In this document: positions 33,837 through 47,062 of the stretch, one piece after another | Numbering within the stretch: the stretch's first letter is position 1 | Layout of the letters: each line of letters opens with the position of its first letter | DNA from: Nautilus pompilius | Lineage: Eukaryota; Mollusca; Cephalopoda; Nautilida; Nautilidae | Reading direction: 5' to 3' | DNA: 64,000 bases | NCBI GenBank assembly: GCA_018389105.1 | Contig: JACATO010001006.1 | Coordinates: 124,001-188,000 of the forward strand | Made by a program: the position numbers and the translations under genes | Notes under the pieces: generated by a model | What the model saw: the letters and a program-made list of their open reading frames with translations, nothing else | Databases searched by the model: none | Told to the model about the DNA's origin: nothing

Positions 33837-36189
33837 TTCTGGATACTGAATACAATAGATTATGTCTGTGGTAGCATTATATTCCTCGAAATGGCATATT
33901 TATTTTATTGGTGTATTTTCCTTTAAACACTAAACGTTTCCTTTAAGATCGTTCTGGAATGTTTCTTTGCATTAAAAGAAAGTTTGTTCTTTTTCACTGA
34001 GTACACTGCCATTTCTGTCTCTGGACTTCTGCTTCATCTGTCACAAAAGAAACCCTCCCTTATACCTCTTGATTTCAAACACTGGAAAAGCAAACAAGTA
34101 CCTAACTTGTGGAAAAAATATTTAAAATTTAACATTTTTGTTCTTTTCTTCTTAAAAATCAAGTTCACTTTTTTTTTTTTTTCAAGATCTGCAAAGTTTG
34201 ATCTTTGGAAACTCCTCCTCTGTTCATTAGGCACTTAGGTGAGGCGGAAGTGCACCTAAAGATGCAAGAGAAGTATTTGTCCTTCACATCACCTCCATTT
34301 CTGCAGTCCTCCACTCTCTTTGTGCACCCAATGAAATACATTTCTCTTCCTGCTTAAGTGAAACTTTAGGTTAAAAATGTCAAACATTTCATCTTTTTTT
34401 TAAAGATGATTTTTGGCACTGAAATAAAAAAATGATGCATCTAAAAGAAAGCAGATGGATAATAAATATCCATATGCAGCATTACTATTATTTTATCTTC
34501 TGCTAATTTATTCAGATTAGTCTTGAGCCTTTAGCACTACTGTATTACCAGTGCCTTTGCATTTACAAACTGAAATAAAGAAGGCAAACATTATCTTTTC
34601 TGTTTGTTTGCCCCCCTCTCCAATGCTTTGAAAGCAATCTCATTTTTTTTCTAGTCAGCTAGCTCCTCCCTCTCCCTCCCTGCTTGACTTACTCAGGAGA
34701 CTGACTGGCGAATCGTAATCCTTTGTTCAACAGCTAAGCTGCTGGAGACTGAATGACCAGTCCAATGAAAAACTATTGCAATCTCTTTGATCACAAATGG
34801 TTGTCTCATCAAGTAAAATTATTCTATACCAGTCATATTTATTTTGTTCACATCTTGCTGGGCATAAATTGGATTTTAGTCTACACACGGGCAAACAGTG
34901 ATGCCAAATAAAATTTGGGTTAAGGAAAGTAAAGTTAAATATTGGCATTTTGAAACTGCTTTATTCAGCATCATTTCTTTCATTATTATAACACAAAAAT
35001 TTTAAAAGATGAGGTACTGAATTATATTTATATGCATAATGAAGGAAGAAATTTCATAAAAATAGACTAGTGTTATGAGGTTTGTATGTATTTATGTTAC
35101 TGTTGATATATTCTGCTCACCAACAGTTCTGTTATTAAAGGTATGTTGTCCGGTATCAAGGTTTGCAGACAGTTCCGTTTATTTAAAATTATCTCCTCCA
35201 GTAGTCAAACATACGAAATTTTGGAAAAGTTCCAAGTGACCACCTTAATTTTAGATGACATTTTGAACAAAGTTACTTTGCTAAAAGCTTTCATATCAGA
35301 AGAAACATTTCCTTTCAAATACATCTTCAACCCTGAGATATTGACTGCCCGCCCCCTGAAAAACACAGAGGAAGGATGGAAGGAGGGTGGATGCATGTGG
35401 TAATCACTTTAAAGTATTTATCTATTTTTAGATGTGTTTGTGAGGAAATATCTCCAAAATTCTGAGAGGGAGTTATTGATCTATTTTGATCCAAAATATA
35501 ATAGCTTCTATCTGTCTTACTGTTTTTGGTACCTTAAAAGACTTGATGTTTCCTTGAAATAGTAGTAAACTCACAGATGATTATAATGGAGCCAAAGAAG
35601 TATGAGAAATATTGAAGCTTATTTTGGTGTATTTTTAGGTATTCTGTGTCAGAACTCGCAATGTTAAGAAAATAAACAACTTGTGCGTGGTTCGTAGTAA
35701 AATGTTTAGACATTTAAAGAAATGAATTTTAGCATCTTTGTGTGACTACTGACACACATGGGCACCAGGTGGCCGGGTGCCCAATCGTAAAGATAATATG
35801 GAGGTATTACTATTTTGAATAAATGAAAGCAAAAAAAAAAAAAATAAATAAAATGATTTACTAACTTTGCAAATAAATTAGTTAAGAAACTGATTTTGTT
35901 GTTTAAGTTTTTTTTTAAATTCAAGCAAAAAATGAGAAAAATAAAAAAGACAGAATCATAGGAAAATAAATACCTTACATATGTGCACACACTGGGAAAT
36001 TTCAACAACCATCTTCTATGGTCAACGGTGAAGTGGATTCCAGAAACAATCAAGAATAGCGTGTCTCTGGATGGATTTTACTTGTTCAGCCTCAATTGAG
36101 ACACTGCTCTGCCATGATGCTATGAAAATAAACTTTAGTGCAAAGAAGGAATGCTTATAGAAAAAGAAGAGTAGCAAAGTTAGAATCAC
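33837..36189. other. No gene seen
   Basis: CpG-poor DNA with homopolymer runs. Short frames near 34,000 and 35,143-35,403 have no recognisable domain. Confidence 0.4.
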
Positions 36190-37700
36190 CCAGTAAAGAG
36201 ATTTCTTTTGGATGCATATCTGTGAGCTTTTTCTTTACCATATGAAGATAGACCCGATGAATTTCTTTTGGCTTTAGCTTCTGCAACAGATGAAGCAAAG
36301 AGTTTATACTCAAACATCAGAAGTTCATATCTAATTTCACTTACATAGAAGGCAGCCAAAGTTTGTAACTGAAGGATTTTTTCTGCAGTTGTACACGCTA
36401 AGCAATCAGTGGACATCAAAAGCTGAAAAACATGTTCAGAAATCAGATTCTTAGTGCATTTAAAATTAAATCCAAAACTTCATAAAAACTCAACAAAACT
36501 CAACAATGACCCTTGCTTGTTAATACAACTTTAATTTTAAAATATGGATTCATGAGAAAGCTTTTGTGAAGTTCTGAATAGCCAACATTGATATTATCTG
36601 CTAGTTTTTCAGCTGTTACAAAGTGTTTAAAATTTTCTTTATTTCTCACCTGAAATTAGCACTTGAATTTGACATGTCGCTGTTGCAATGTTCACATCTT
36701 CACCTTTAAGGTATTTGGAAACTGCATCACATAATTTCAAATGATAACCCATCACCATGCTGAGGTATTAAGGATAGAAAAAGCTTCAATGTTAGTTTCA
36801 AAGTGAAAATTATCACAGTTTAAATATAATCTAGTTTAGACTTTATAATAACAGTTGCATTAAGAATTTTTCCCAAAATTGGACCAACCTGCTCAGTAAC
36901 TGCACACTGTACCAGTTCTTTTAACTGCATTTACTGTTGGGTGTTCTTAAATAAGCCATTTCTTTGTGCATAACTACCCCAAAGAAATACGTCTACAACT
37001 TGAATTTAAGTATATCCTTGACTATGCAATTCGAAGCAAAGACGCTGTATTTAAAAAAAAAAAAATAAATGTCTTGATGTTGGTTGAACATGCCTAAAAC
37101 AGATTATCATATCTAGTAATGGTTCAGTTATTTCTACAGTTCCATTGATGTATCTAAGCACAAATGGAAGTTGATCGTGTTTACTATAGTCAGGTGCTGT
37201 GTCCAGGCAGATGCAATAATACTTAACTTTTTAAAGTGTTCCATACAATAGCTTCACAAACAGTTTCAGCATATGCATGGATCATTTCATTTTGAAAAAT
37301 AGGTGGAATGTAACTCGGGTATCTTGCAGATTAGTTTTGGCTTTCTGTAAATGCACAACCAGATGTGGATTTCCGATGTAAGGTCAACAACCTCAAGAAA
37401 AGCTGCTTTGTTTGATGAGGATTCTGTTTCATTGTAACGATGGGAGAGGAAGATTTATACAGACAAGTGTTTATAACATCAAGCAGGAGATTGTCTCTGC
37501 TGCCTCTTAGTTCCTAACAAGTTTTATGTTCTGTTTGTTACTAAGCATTCTTCAATCTACAGAGACTCTTTTGTTGAAACTTATCCAACCTTCCAAACAT
37601 TTAGATTGAGGTTGGCTGTTGACATGCTTGTCAAATCCTTTCTTAGCTTGAAATGCATTGTCCATAGCCATCTTGTTGAAATGCCATGTCACAATTAGAA
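36190..37700 (-). pseudogene. hAT transposase relic (ZMYM1/DUF4371-like)
   Basis: The clearest segment, 37,080-37,226, reads on the minus strand KYYCICLDTAPDYSKHDQLP then FVLRYINGTVEITEPLLDMI. It matches the DS/DTTPDxSHxxQL...RYV block with the first catalytic Asp of ZMYM-type hAT proteins. Upstream (37,580-37,680) FQAKKGFDKHVNSQPQ fits the zinc-finger-to-core linker. Downstream, YHLKLCDAVSKYLKGEDVN and the open frame 36,186-36,419 may be later parts. Many stops and shifts occur. A host ZMYM-like gene is unlikely because the frame is broken throughout. Confidence 0.55.
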
Positions 37701-37978
37701 TTGCCAATAATCCTGCACAGAAAGGACAGAGTAGCCACTTTTTGATTTATTATAATCCAACCAAGAACTTGAATTAAACCACCAAAATTGAAAGAAAAAG
37801 ATCTTTTATTTACCATCAAGATTAGACTGTAGATAAGAACCTAGTTTAGGTTGGATAGGTCCACACTGGATATAGGCTTCATTCCAGGTACTTACCAAGT
37901 TCTTAATTTGCATCTTCTAGCTTGAGCTTGAGAAGGTTAAGTTAAAAACTGCTGCATCTGGAAAGTATAGGCGTAGAA
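37701..37978. other. Spacer between two hAT relics
   Basis: No coding signal seen. Confidence 0.4.
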
Positions 37979-38118
37979 CAGTGCTGGATTTAGGCATAAG
38001 CTAAACAAGCTATAGCTTAGGGGCCTCGAAAAATGTGAGAAGACGTGTAAAAATGTGTGAATGAGGCCTAAAGAACTGCTACCTTGGTGTGAGAAACCAT
38101 CATGATGAAAAATCTCCA

Positions 38119-38170
38119 TTAACCCTTTCCACGACGGTGTTCCATTTCAGAAACATCTATATTTTTAAAT
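38119..38170 (+). repeat. Dispersed repeat end TTAACCCTTTC..., copy 2
   Basis: Same 52-bp sequence as 33784-33836 with a few differences, nested inside the hAT element. Confidence 0.5.
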
Positions 38171-38805
38171 GTAATTTAATTGTCAGTGTGAGCAGATTGG
38201 GAACACCATGCAATATACGTCTGGCAGAAATGTATGAGAGCATGAACCTTCTCCACCTTTATATTGTTGTACATATTATTAGTATACATTTTGCTGTGGC
38301 CGTGAAAAAAACAACGTAAGTTTATTTCCATATATTTATTTTACTAATCAAGTTAAATAATTTAAATTTAGTGTTTAGCTTTCTTCTATAATGCTTTTTG
38401 AATAGATAGCAAGAAAATCTAAAATATTAAGGTTTTATTATAACTATGTTTATTTATATGGTGTTCCCAAGATCGAACACTGTCATAATAGTGTTGCCAT
38501 ATAGGATATTTTACATGAATTTTGGGAGGGTAGGCTTTTCATTCATGATATGTTTTTTTATACTTTATTTACTTATAAATTTATCTAAAGGGTATACTGA
38601 AGGAACTGTTTCCAAGTTTAGCATAGTAATAAATAAACTTGTAAACCTATAGGCTATAACCTTATATTTTATACTATAATTTTGTTCAATTGATTTAATC
38701 ATCACATAATTTAAGTTTAATAATAATGTATAATTATGTTTAATTGTCTTATGATGTTTTATTCATCTAGTGTTCCCTAATGTGGAAGCAATATTATGAC
38801 TATTA

Positions 38806-38982
38806 TGTCTGATGGTAACATCAGGAGAAAGGTCATTTTCACAGCTAAAGAGAATCAAAAACGAACTGAGAGAAACCGTGTCTCAAGAAAAACTGTCTGC
38901 ACTTAGCGTCATGTGCATAGAAAGCGATAAGCTGCGTAGCATACCATTTGAGGACACAATTCATGAATTTGCTTCTGGGTAA
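38806..38982 (+). pseudogene. hAT C-terminal dimerisation domain
   Basis: LMVTSGERSFSQLKRIKNEL, followed by SQEKLSALSVMCIES and a stop at 38980-38982, is the conserved hAT C-terminal domain (ASxERSFSxLKxIKNxLRSTMxxERLxxLxxLxIE). The frame is open for 59 codons and ends at the expected place. The rest of the transposase is absent from the element. A CTAG before 38771 may be a splice acceptor. Confidence 0.8.
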
Positions 38983-39386
38983 TCAAGAAAGAAAATGTTT
39001 TAAGTTGTATCTGATATCATTTTTCTGATTTTGCAAACAAGTTCATTATTACTTATATTAATAAAAGTGATCCTGATTACTTATTTCATCAGCATTTTGT
39101 ATATATATTAATGTATGTTAAAATTATTTTAAAAATTACATTTAAGTACTGTTTCCAGGGTATACTATATTATAATCTATGATAGAGATCAAGCCAACCA
39201 AATGATAGATATGTAATCAGTAAATGCATTCATTTGAAAATAATTTGCATTTTTCACTTTAAATGCCTTGCTATTAAATAATTAAAAGGCATATTATATT
39301 ATGAGACCCCTTCTGGTGTAATTTTTTAACAAGTGGCCTCCAAGCTTTATATAGCTTAAGGCTCACCAAGTCTAAATCTGACACTG

Positions 39387-42300
39387 GCTTAGAGTAAGAT
39401 GCTTTGGAGTATCCAGCTGAACCATAAGTTGAAGATGAGATAAAATAGTTTCTGAAACCCATTAGTAATATTGAAAATTAAAAGAAAAAAGATGCAATGT
39501 AGCTCAAGTAAAGACTAAATGATCAGTCATTTTTAAAAAGTTTTTCTTGCATATTCTTTTTTTTTTTTTTACACAAAAGACAAATAGATGAATGTATACT
39601 AGTAAATATAAGCCCCCCCACTTTATAACAGTTTTTTAAAAGGAGGGACAAGAGATTAAATTCTGTAGTTAGAAATGTTTGATTCTATTAAAATTATAAA
39701 TACCCCAGAAAAAGAAATGTTCTAGAAAGTTTTCTTCTGAAAATAAAATTTCCATTCATTGATGTGAAAATATTAGTGTGTTTCAAAGCACAATGAAGCA
39801 ATACTGTATATTTATATCAAAGCCTAACATTAGCAACATCCTACATAATAAAAATATTTTAACTTGATATTTTTAGTGTTTATGCTCGTGTGCTCACTTA
39901 ATTAGGGATGGACAAATTTTTTGGTAAAGGCTGGACAGGTAATTTACCTCTCAACGCACCAAAAAGTTAATGGTCTTTATCCAGTGATATAGTACTTATG
40001 GTTCTGTCACAAAATTTCTGGGCCTCATGGAATCTGGGGATCCTAACTTATCAGTGAAATAAAGATCAATTTCTAATTTGTGGTTTCCTGGGCATCATGG
40101 ACATGATGCCACAACTGAAATATTGAAAGATTATTGTTGGTTTTTTTGTGCTTATTTTCACTTTTTAGCAAATCTTTCTTTTCACACTTGGAATCGGTCT
40201 TCTCTGGTAACACCCATGACCTTGTTTTGGTGTTACAGCGCTAAAGGAATTACCAGAATTCAATGTGATTTCTTTTTTGATGGTAGTGACATTAGTTTTC
40301 TAGCAGCGTGTTACATTATCTAAGGGCCCATGTTTATTGATGCAGTTTCTGATCACTGGTTTACGCTGAAACCTGTACAAGTTGTAATTGAGAAGGGAAG
40401 ATGGAAATATATTGGGCATATTCTCAGTTAGCAGCTGTAATGACATTGACAAAATGGCACTAATGTGGAGCCCAGGGAAGGAGAACTGGAAGGTCAAAGA
40501 CAACTATTTGAAAGGCAAAAGTGGAAGCAGAAACAAGGTAAATGGATTGGGGGAATATGGAGAGACTAAATTAAGTTGTATGTGACAAGTGGCATATATT
40601 TCTTTTACAGACAATTCCATTATTGAGAAATTTTCCAACATAATGACTCTCAGATGTTTCATTCTTGAAATTATCCTCCGTTACTCTTATTAAATTAAGA
40701 AAGCTCAAGTGGTCATGTTCTGGTCTACACCTTATTTTTGTTATCAACTTAGCAGCAGCCTGTGCATGACTTGGCAAAGTGTATAGATACAGGGGTGGGG
40801 GTGTTTCTGAAAGCATTACACCAAGAGGTCTTCTCTGTAGCATTTTTAAACATGACCAAGTAAACGCTTATCTTATTGTATCCGGCAAAAATATTAAATT
40901 CACATGAACATTTGGCAGAACATTTTGTTGCATCTAAATTTGATTGAAATCTTTTGAAATCTGTAACCCTGTTCTTGGAAAACTAGTGCTTATCAAGGTG
41001 CTTGTTGGTGACCATATCAATAGCAAAAAAAAATTAGGTGGAAAAATGAAATAAAAAGCTGTGTTTACAGGTTATGTATGTAATTTATTTTCAAACTGTT
41101 GTTAACACTATTAAAAATATTTTGTGATTGATATTCTATTTAAGGTGCAAAGAACATGATGACACTGGAGTTGGAAACATTACATTTGTAATGATTAAAA
41201 TCAAAATTATCAGCCTTAAGTCCAAATCTCAAACCAAAGTTGTTGATTTCTTAACTTCAAGGCTTTGCCTAGAGGTTATAATATCTACTTTACTGTTGGT
41301 AGATGGTAGCACTATTATCTCAGTGGCCTGTCACCGATTAGTCCTTCACAATAAGAGGATAGATAAGTCTTTAGTAACATACTTAAGGAAATTCAACACT
41401 TTAATTAGCATGTCTGTTGATTCTAGTTATTTGGTTGATGCCTTCCAACTATTCTAGATAGTATATCTAGGTATGTGTCTGTGTTGTATTCAAATTGTAG
41501 ACTCATAGGTAATTCCAAGATACATTTCTATTTCTGGCTCACAGAGTAACTTTTGGAATCAAATTTAAAAAAAAAAAAGATTAAAAGCAATGCCGAGATT
41601 TCTGGCTTTGTAAATGCCATAATGCATTTTTGGAGGTGTACCAGCTGTCAGTTGGAGACAGTTCATTAAAGGGAAGTGTTTACATTTCTGATAAAGAAAG
41701 GCTAGATTTAAAAATGATGCTAATGCTTCATTACATGCACACCTTCAGGCAAAGCAGAAGAGTTTCAAATTGCATTCTCTGACTGCCATCAGTTTGTTTT
41801 GTGTTGCTCTCAAAGGGATGCTGGAGAAATATCAGGTTTCTAGATGTTTCCAGGAGGAGCAATCAAAGAAAGATGAAGAGCCTCCCCAGTGAGCAAAAGG
41901 TTTTGTTGTATGGTCAGATGAAGAGTGAAAAATATGGCAGACTAGCATTGCCTTTCACTAATTAATATGCATTAGCTTGTGGAAAGTTAACTGTTAACCA
42001 CCAGTGAGAAAGTTAATATTCACATAATGGATTAGAGAGATCTGGTTGCACTAAAAAAAATGGTAAGTGGTTTTGTGGATCATGTTAAATTATTAGTATA
42101 AGATACTTTTATATTTAGTCTTGGGAGTATGATACTTGGAGGGGTGGGACCTATTCATGTGCCTGCTCCCCCCAAGAATTTCCATTAGTAATAAAATAAT
42201 CCATTTATCAATACCCTTAACAGAAGTGATATCACACACTAGGATAGCATGTAAAAGTTACATATTCACACAATTACATGATACTTGTCAGTTTTCAGTG

Positions 42301-45300
42301 CTGCCTCGTGCTCACCTACCACTTGCTATGCTTCTGACTCCTTGGAGACTTTAAGACTTGCTAAATGTAATCAGAATGATGAACCACTAGCATCTGTGTC
42401 AACAAGGCTGAATTATTTTTAATAGTGAAAAGGCATTTTGAGTGAGTTTACTGTATTTTTATTTACTTTTATGAACAAATGCATGAGATAATGAAAGGGA
42501 ATAGCAAATGACCTGAGATTGAGGGCTCCAGTGTGATGCACGTACGTGCTAAAATTCTTAATGGTGGTCTTATTCAATTAGCTGTGCTAAGTAGGAGGGG
42601 GAAGGAAAGGAATTAAAGCTGGGATGTTTTTTAGTGAGCAATAAATCATTGATTTTCAATTTTTAAAAAAAAAAATTCTGAAGAAAATCAATAAGATTTT
42701 TGTCAATTGATTTTATTCGCTATTTTCCTAACATGAATTATGTGCCCTTGAATTAAAGTCAGTATAATTCACAATTATTAACCTAACTCTTAAAACACCT
42801 GGAAAATCTAGTTAGAGATTTCTTGATTTTTTTTATTTTAAAAAAAATTAATTTTCATATTTTTAATTAGTTGATGGGAAGGTATGCACTACGATGCTTT
42901 GTCCATCCATACAATATTTATACATGCCAGAAAGACGGGTTAAAAAAAAACAACCAACAGCAAATCTGCATAAGACTAATGGTGCCATACAGTCTCATTG
43001 TAACTAATTAATAGTAGCAGGTTAGGGACTTTTTAGAAAGTGAATTAATTTTGTTATTTTATGCTTTTAGTAAACAATAAGTTTCACTTATACCTATATA
43101 CCTATTTACAAATACTTACCCATCCCCATTTCTGTATATCAAATAATTGTCTTCATTACTAGTATTGTATAGAAAGAAAATATACATTTATAAGAGGAGA
43201 AGGGATTAACCCTTTGTTTAATAATGCAAAATCTGCAGTTATCAGCAGCCACGGTACTGACATACATCTCACAAGGTAGATATTATACAACCTCAGAGGC
43301 CATGTTAGTAGAACTCTTTGTATTTGAAAGCAACCGTATATAATAAATTAATCTTATCTCAGTGCACTTCTTTCAAAGCAAAAAAAATGAACTTGATTGA
43401 AGGATGATCTCTAATTGGAATGGAGAGCTGATGCTTTACAAATCACCATACTTTGAGTTTTCAATACTGACAGTAAATTCTACACTTAAAAAAGTCACTC
43501 AGACATAGGATATTGGTTTTGCTTGATGCCCCTTTGAAGTACTGTTTCTGAATGCTGCAACTGCATTAACTTCAGGGTAGTGGCGAAATGGCAGTCACAT
43601 GAGACTGATACATTAATTTACTAGGCTTCCTGGATGGAGCAGAATCTTTCTATTCTAAAGTTTCACAGATGAATGTTATGAAACCAACAACAAAATTAAT
43701 GTGCACAAGCAAACTATAAATTGTGTGTATATAATGAGAGGAACAATAAGAAAGAATAATAGGATTTCCTGTATAGCATCATGTCACAACATTGGATAAT
43801 ATTAAGAAAATTAATCCATTTATTATTATTATGACTGCATTATGAGAATAAAATGATGATACAGTAGTCCCAAGGTGAATAAAAGAAACCTATTTATAAC
43901 TGATGTACTGAATTCTTCTAAATGGATGTTATTTATGAGGGATGATTTTGGAAGCATAATACTGTAAAGTAAAACTATCATATGTCACTGTCATACCTGT
44001 TTGGTAGGGAGGGTTGACCTTGAAATTCTCCTAATTCTGGACACTCATCTCTTTGGAAACATGAAAGCTAATTTTCCGAATAAATATAACAATAACATAG
44101 TTTTTTTAAGAATTAACCAATCACGATTTAATATTCCAGCAAGCTTTAATAATAATAAAAAGTGAATCTTTATTCTGCTTAGGAAAATATTTGTTTGGTG
44201 TGTCTTTTTTTTTTTTTTTTTTTTTGTATATTTTAAAATTAGTTATCTTTAGGATCAGGGTTGACAAAACACTGTTTAGCTGTTGAATGATTGGCGTAAA
44301 GTATTTTTTGAAACCTTGGCACTTCTGATTGTTTGAATTAAAGCAGCTCTTGACCTGGCTCATTTATTTATTTTAGCAAACTTGTTGCTGATTTGAGATG
44401 GAATAATCAAGTATTCAGTCAGGGCAGAGATGCAGATGTAACCAGATTCAAGTAGGTAAATTTAAGAGAGAACATTACTTTCACCTGCAGTACGTAAAGA
44501 TCATCATCAGAAGGTTAATTTTCACTAGGGTCATTTCGTTTTTGGTGTAGGAATTCTACATCAACAGTAAATGTATTGAGTGTTGTAAATATGTTCTAAC
44601 TGGAGTTTGATGCTGGTAATTATAGATCCTTGCTTAAAATCACCACCACATCAGAAATCCATAGCTGACCTGAGTTCCCTAACTCATCTGAGTGAAAGGG
44701 GAAAGTGACTGATTACAAAAGGGCACTAATGGATAGACACCAAACATGGCTTCCACCACGGCCAGTGCATGAGCTACAATGAACCAATTTCATATTTATT
44801 TAATGTCTCTTCCTTCAGAACCAGTAAACATTGTAAAAATGAAATCTTGGCAAAAAAAAAAAAAAGAATCTTTCATGCTAACAATTTTACTTGAGACTCT
44901 GTGAAAACTACTTTGGTGCAGACAATTTTCCACTCATACCAGAAAAGGCTTTGGAATTTATGACAAGATTTTTATATTTTACAGTCATACAACTGCTTTT
45001 CAAAAATTCTCCCCCACAATTGGACCTATGGGCATCAGGACATTGTCATTTGACATCCTCCTGAGTTTCTTTTAAAGTTTACATAAATAATTTTTAGTGT
45101 TGACACGATAATCTGATTTGAAGGTGAGCATGAATAATGTGAGTGGTTGGTTTAAACAGAAACTGAACAAAAGTTCCACAGCAAGTATTCTCTTTACAGG
45201 GTTTAATAATCAATAAAGCTGACAAGTTTAACAGATAGCAATAACAACAAAATACCTTCCTTGCGACACGCGGTTGCTGATTGTGAGCATCTCAAAATGA

Positions 45301-45661
45301 TGAAGTCTTGGATGTCGATTTCAGTCGTGAAGTATACCGCACACTGGATCAGCCAATGAATATACATGTCCAACAATATCCATTATTCTTTCTTTTAATT
45401 TTCTTTTAGGTAGTTAGGTAATTGTGTTAACAGTTTTCACCACATTATCACAGACCATATGTGAAAGACTCAATAAAAGAAGAAAAATAAATATATACAT
45501 ATATAATTAACACGAGGAAATCATTCTGGAGAGAAACAGAAAGGATACTAGATATTTTCAATTAATAAGATTCATATGACATATTGATACATGGTATGGA
45601 GTATCCAATCAAAAATATTTCAAAGGGAATCACAGTTAATATTATTAAACGTTTCAATGCC
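39387..45661. other. No gene seen; hAT-like terminus near 39,904
   Basis: CpG-poor DNA. TAGGGATGGACAAA at about 39,904 followed by AAGGCTGGACAGG resembles the common CAGGGGTGGGCAAA hAT terminus, but no partner end was found. Long T and A runs lie at 44,205-44,225 and 44,850. Blocks at 41,900-42,060 and 42,480-42,640 look unique but unassigned. Confidence 0.4.
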
Positions 45662-45667
45662 TTTATT
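45662..45667 (-). terminator. Poly(A) signal of the GPCR gene
   Basis: AATAAA on the minus strand 18 bases beyond the GPCR stop codon. Its closeness would give a very short 3'UTR. Alternative signals further downstream cannot be excluded. Confidence 0.5.
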
Positions 45668-45684
45668 AATTCAGAAAATGCCGC

Positions 45685-47058
45685 TCAACAGTTTGTGTCT
45701 GCCTTCTCTTGGCGCTTTAGGCACAGAGAAGTAATCCTGTTCCGTCCAATGTTAGACTTTATTCTCAGCTGGTCGTTTGACCTGGTCAGCTTGCTCTTTA
45801 AACTCATCCAAAGTTTCATGTCCGTTGTGTTTCCCAACCGTGTTTCCCACTGGTTGGCGATCAGTGCGGTGCCATTGTGTGGCTCTGCAGCACTGTGAAA
45901 TCTTGTCAGGTTCTCATTGTAGCCATTCATTTCTATTCCTCTAACAACAGTGACAGCATTGCTGTTTCTTCGGTTGTCAAAGGACAAGCTGAAGCTCCTT
46001 GTGAGCCGGTGGACATTCTCCTTGTCCATGAAGAAAAAGCAGAAGAGTCTCCAGAACTCGTTACGAAACCTCTGACCAAAAAAGTAATAGGGGACGATGT
46101 TGATGGCAGAATTCATCAGTACAAGGAAGTTCCCAACTTCGTTCAGAATGTGGTATGGTCGGCTGGAGTAAGCTCCGGGATTGAATGCCCAGATCATGCG
46201 TGAAATCAGTGCTGGCATTTGGCAAATAAAAAAAACTATGACCACACCAATGAGCATGACAGTCGTGTCGTTGCGTCTTTTCTCCTTTGCATTGATGACT
46301 TTGCCTTTCTTCCTTGATTGGTGCACAGCATGTATTAGGAAAGCATTCAGCAGTGCAAGTGTGAAAAATGGAACCATGCAGACAAAGATCAGGTAAAGCC
46401 AAGAGTGGATGATCTCTCGGAAGTAACTGTTCTGGCCAATTTCTGTCAGCCGATATAAAACTTTTGTCTCATTAAAACCCAACTGGTCAACCACAGTGTG
46501 GTACTCAAAGAACCGTGGGATGTTGAACAGGATGCCACCTAAGTACAAGCCTATGACGACCTTACGTGCCCTTGAAATGCCACACATGTGCTCTGCTTTG
46601 AAAGGGTGACAGATCATGATGTAGCGGTCAATGGTAAATGCCAGGGTGAGCCATATTGAAGTTACCTGAAAGGTCACAGCTGCTGGATGGACAACAGGAA
46701 ACATGTAGGAGTAATATTTATCTGGCCACTGCAGCAAACCTTTCTGCGGTGCTTTCGTGTCCTTCAGCAGCAGCAGCATTGTGAACAGTAGCACGAGGCA
46801 GTCGCTGACTGCGAGTCCTGACAAGTAGGTGTATGTTGATGACTTCATGGTATTTCTGGTCAGAACGAGGAAAGACAGAATGTTTGCCACAATCCCCAGA
46901 CAGCACACAGTCATTCCACCTATCCCCATAAGGTAGTACAGAATCAGGCTGTTCTCATACACAATATCTCTGTTCTCAAAATTGGTGAGGTCAGAGCTGT
47001 TGTTGGTGAACTCCAAGAAGCTCCTGTTCCAGATCAGATCAAAGTCCAGTTCCATCAT
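45685..47058 (-). CDS. FMRFamide receptor-like class A GPCR, intronless
   Basis: A complete 457-residue frame from ATG (CCAAATGATGG context) to TGA. Seven hydrophobic segments lie at about 38-66, 74-98, 115-148, 166-182, 217-246, 265-291 and 304-327. The family marks are N59 (GIVANIL, TM1), D86 (LAVSD, TM2), DRY at 144-146, P282 in FICQMP (TM6) and NSAINIVPYYFFGQRFR (TM7 into helix 8). N-terminal N11 and N19/N20 and ECL2 N196 are glycosylation sequons. By eye it is closest to the FMRFamide receptor/GPR139-like peptide receptors, so the likely role is neuropeptide sensing at the plasma membrane of neurons or muscle; the ligand is inferred. There are three oddities: no Cys in extracellular loops 1 or 2, Gln replacing Trp in CWxP, and NIVPY replacing NPxxY. 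The 130-residue C-tail is Ser/Arg-rich. Confidence 0.9.
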   Translation of the reverse strand: MMELDFDLIWNRSFLEFTNNSSDLTNFENRDIVYENSLILYYLMGIGGMTVCCLGIVANILSFLVLTRNTMKSSTYTYLSGLAVSDCLVLLFTMLLLLKDTKAPQKGLLQWPDKYYSYMFPVVHPAAVTFQVTSIWLTLAFTIDRYIMICHPFKAEHMCGISRARKVVIGLYLGGILFNIPRFFEYHTVVDQLGFNETKVLYRLTEIGQNSYFREIIHSWLYLIFVCMVPFFTLALLNAFLIHAVHQSRKKGKVINAKEKRRNDTTVMLIGVVIVFFICQMPALISRMIWAFNPGAYSSRPYHILNEVGNFLVLMNSAINIVPYYFFGQRFRNEFWRLFCFFFMDKENVHRLTRSFSLSFDNRRNSNAVTVVRGIEMNGYNENLTRFHSAAEPHNGTALIANQWETRLGNTTDMKLWMSLKSKLTRSNDQLRIKSNIGRNRITSLCLKRQEKADTNC

Positions 47059-47062
47059 TTGG

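Larger units (their letters stand above)
37979..39386 (+). mobile_element. hAT transposon with ends and transposase C-terminus
   Basis: The ends read inward CAGTGCTGGATTTAGGC and CAGTGTCAGATTTAGAC. The flanking octamers GCGTAGAA (37971-37978) and GCTTAGAG (39387-39394) match at 6 of 8 positions, as for an old hAT target duplication. Subterminal GGGGCCTCG and GGAGGCCAC are also inverted. The inside retains the C-terminal dimerisation domain only, so this is an internally deleted copy. A piggyBac-like repeat end (38119-38170) lies within it. Confidence 0.75.
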
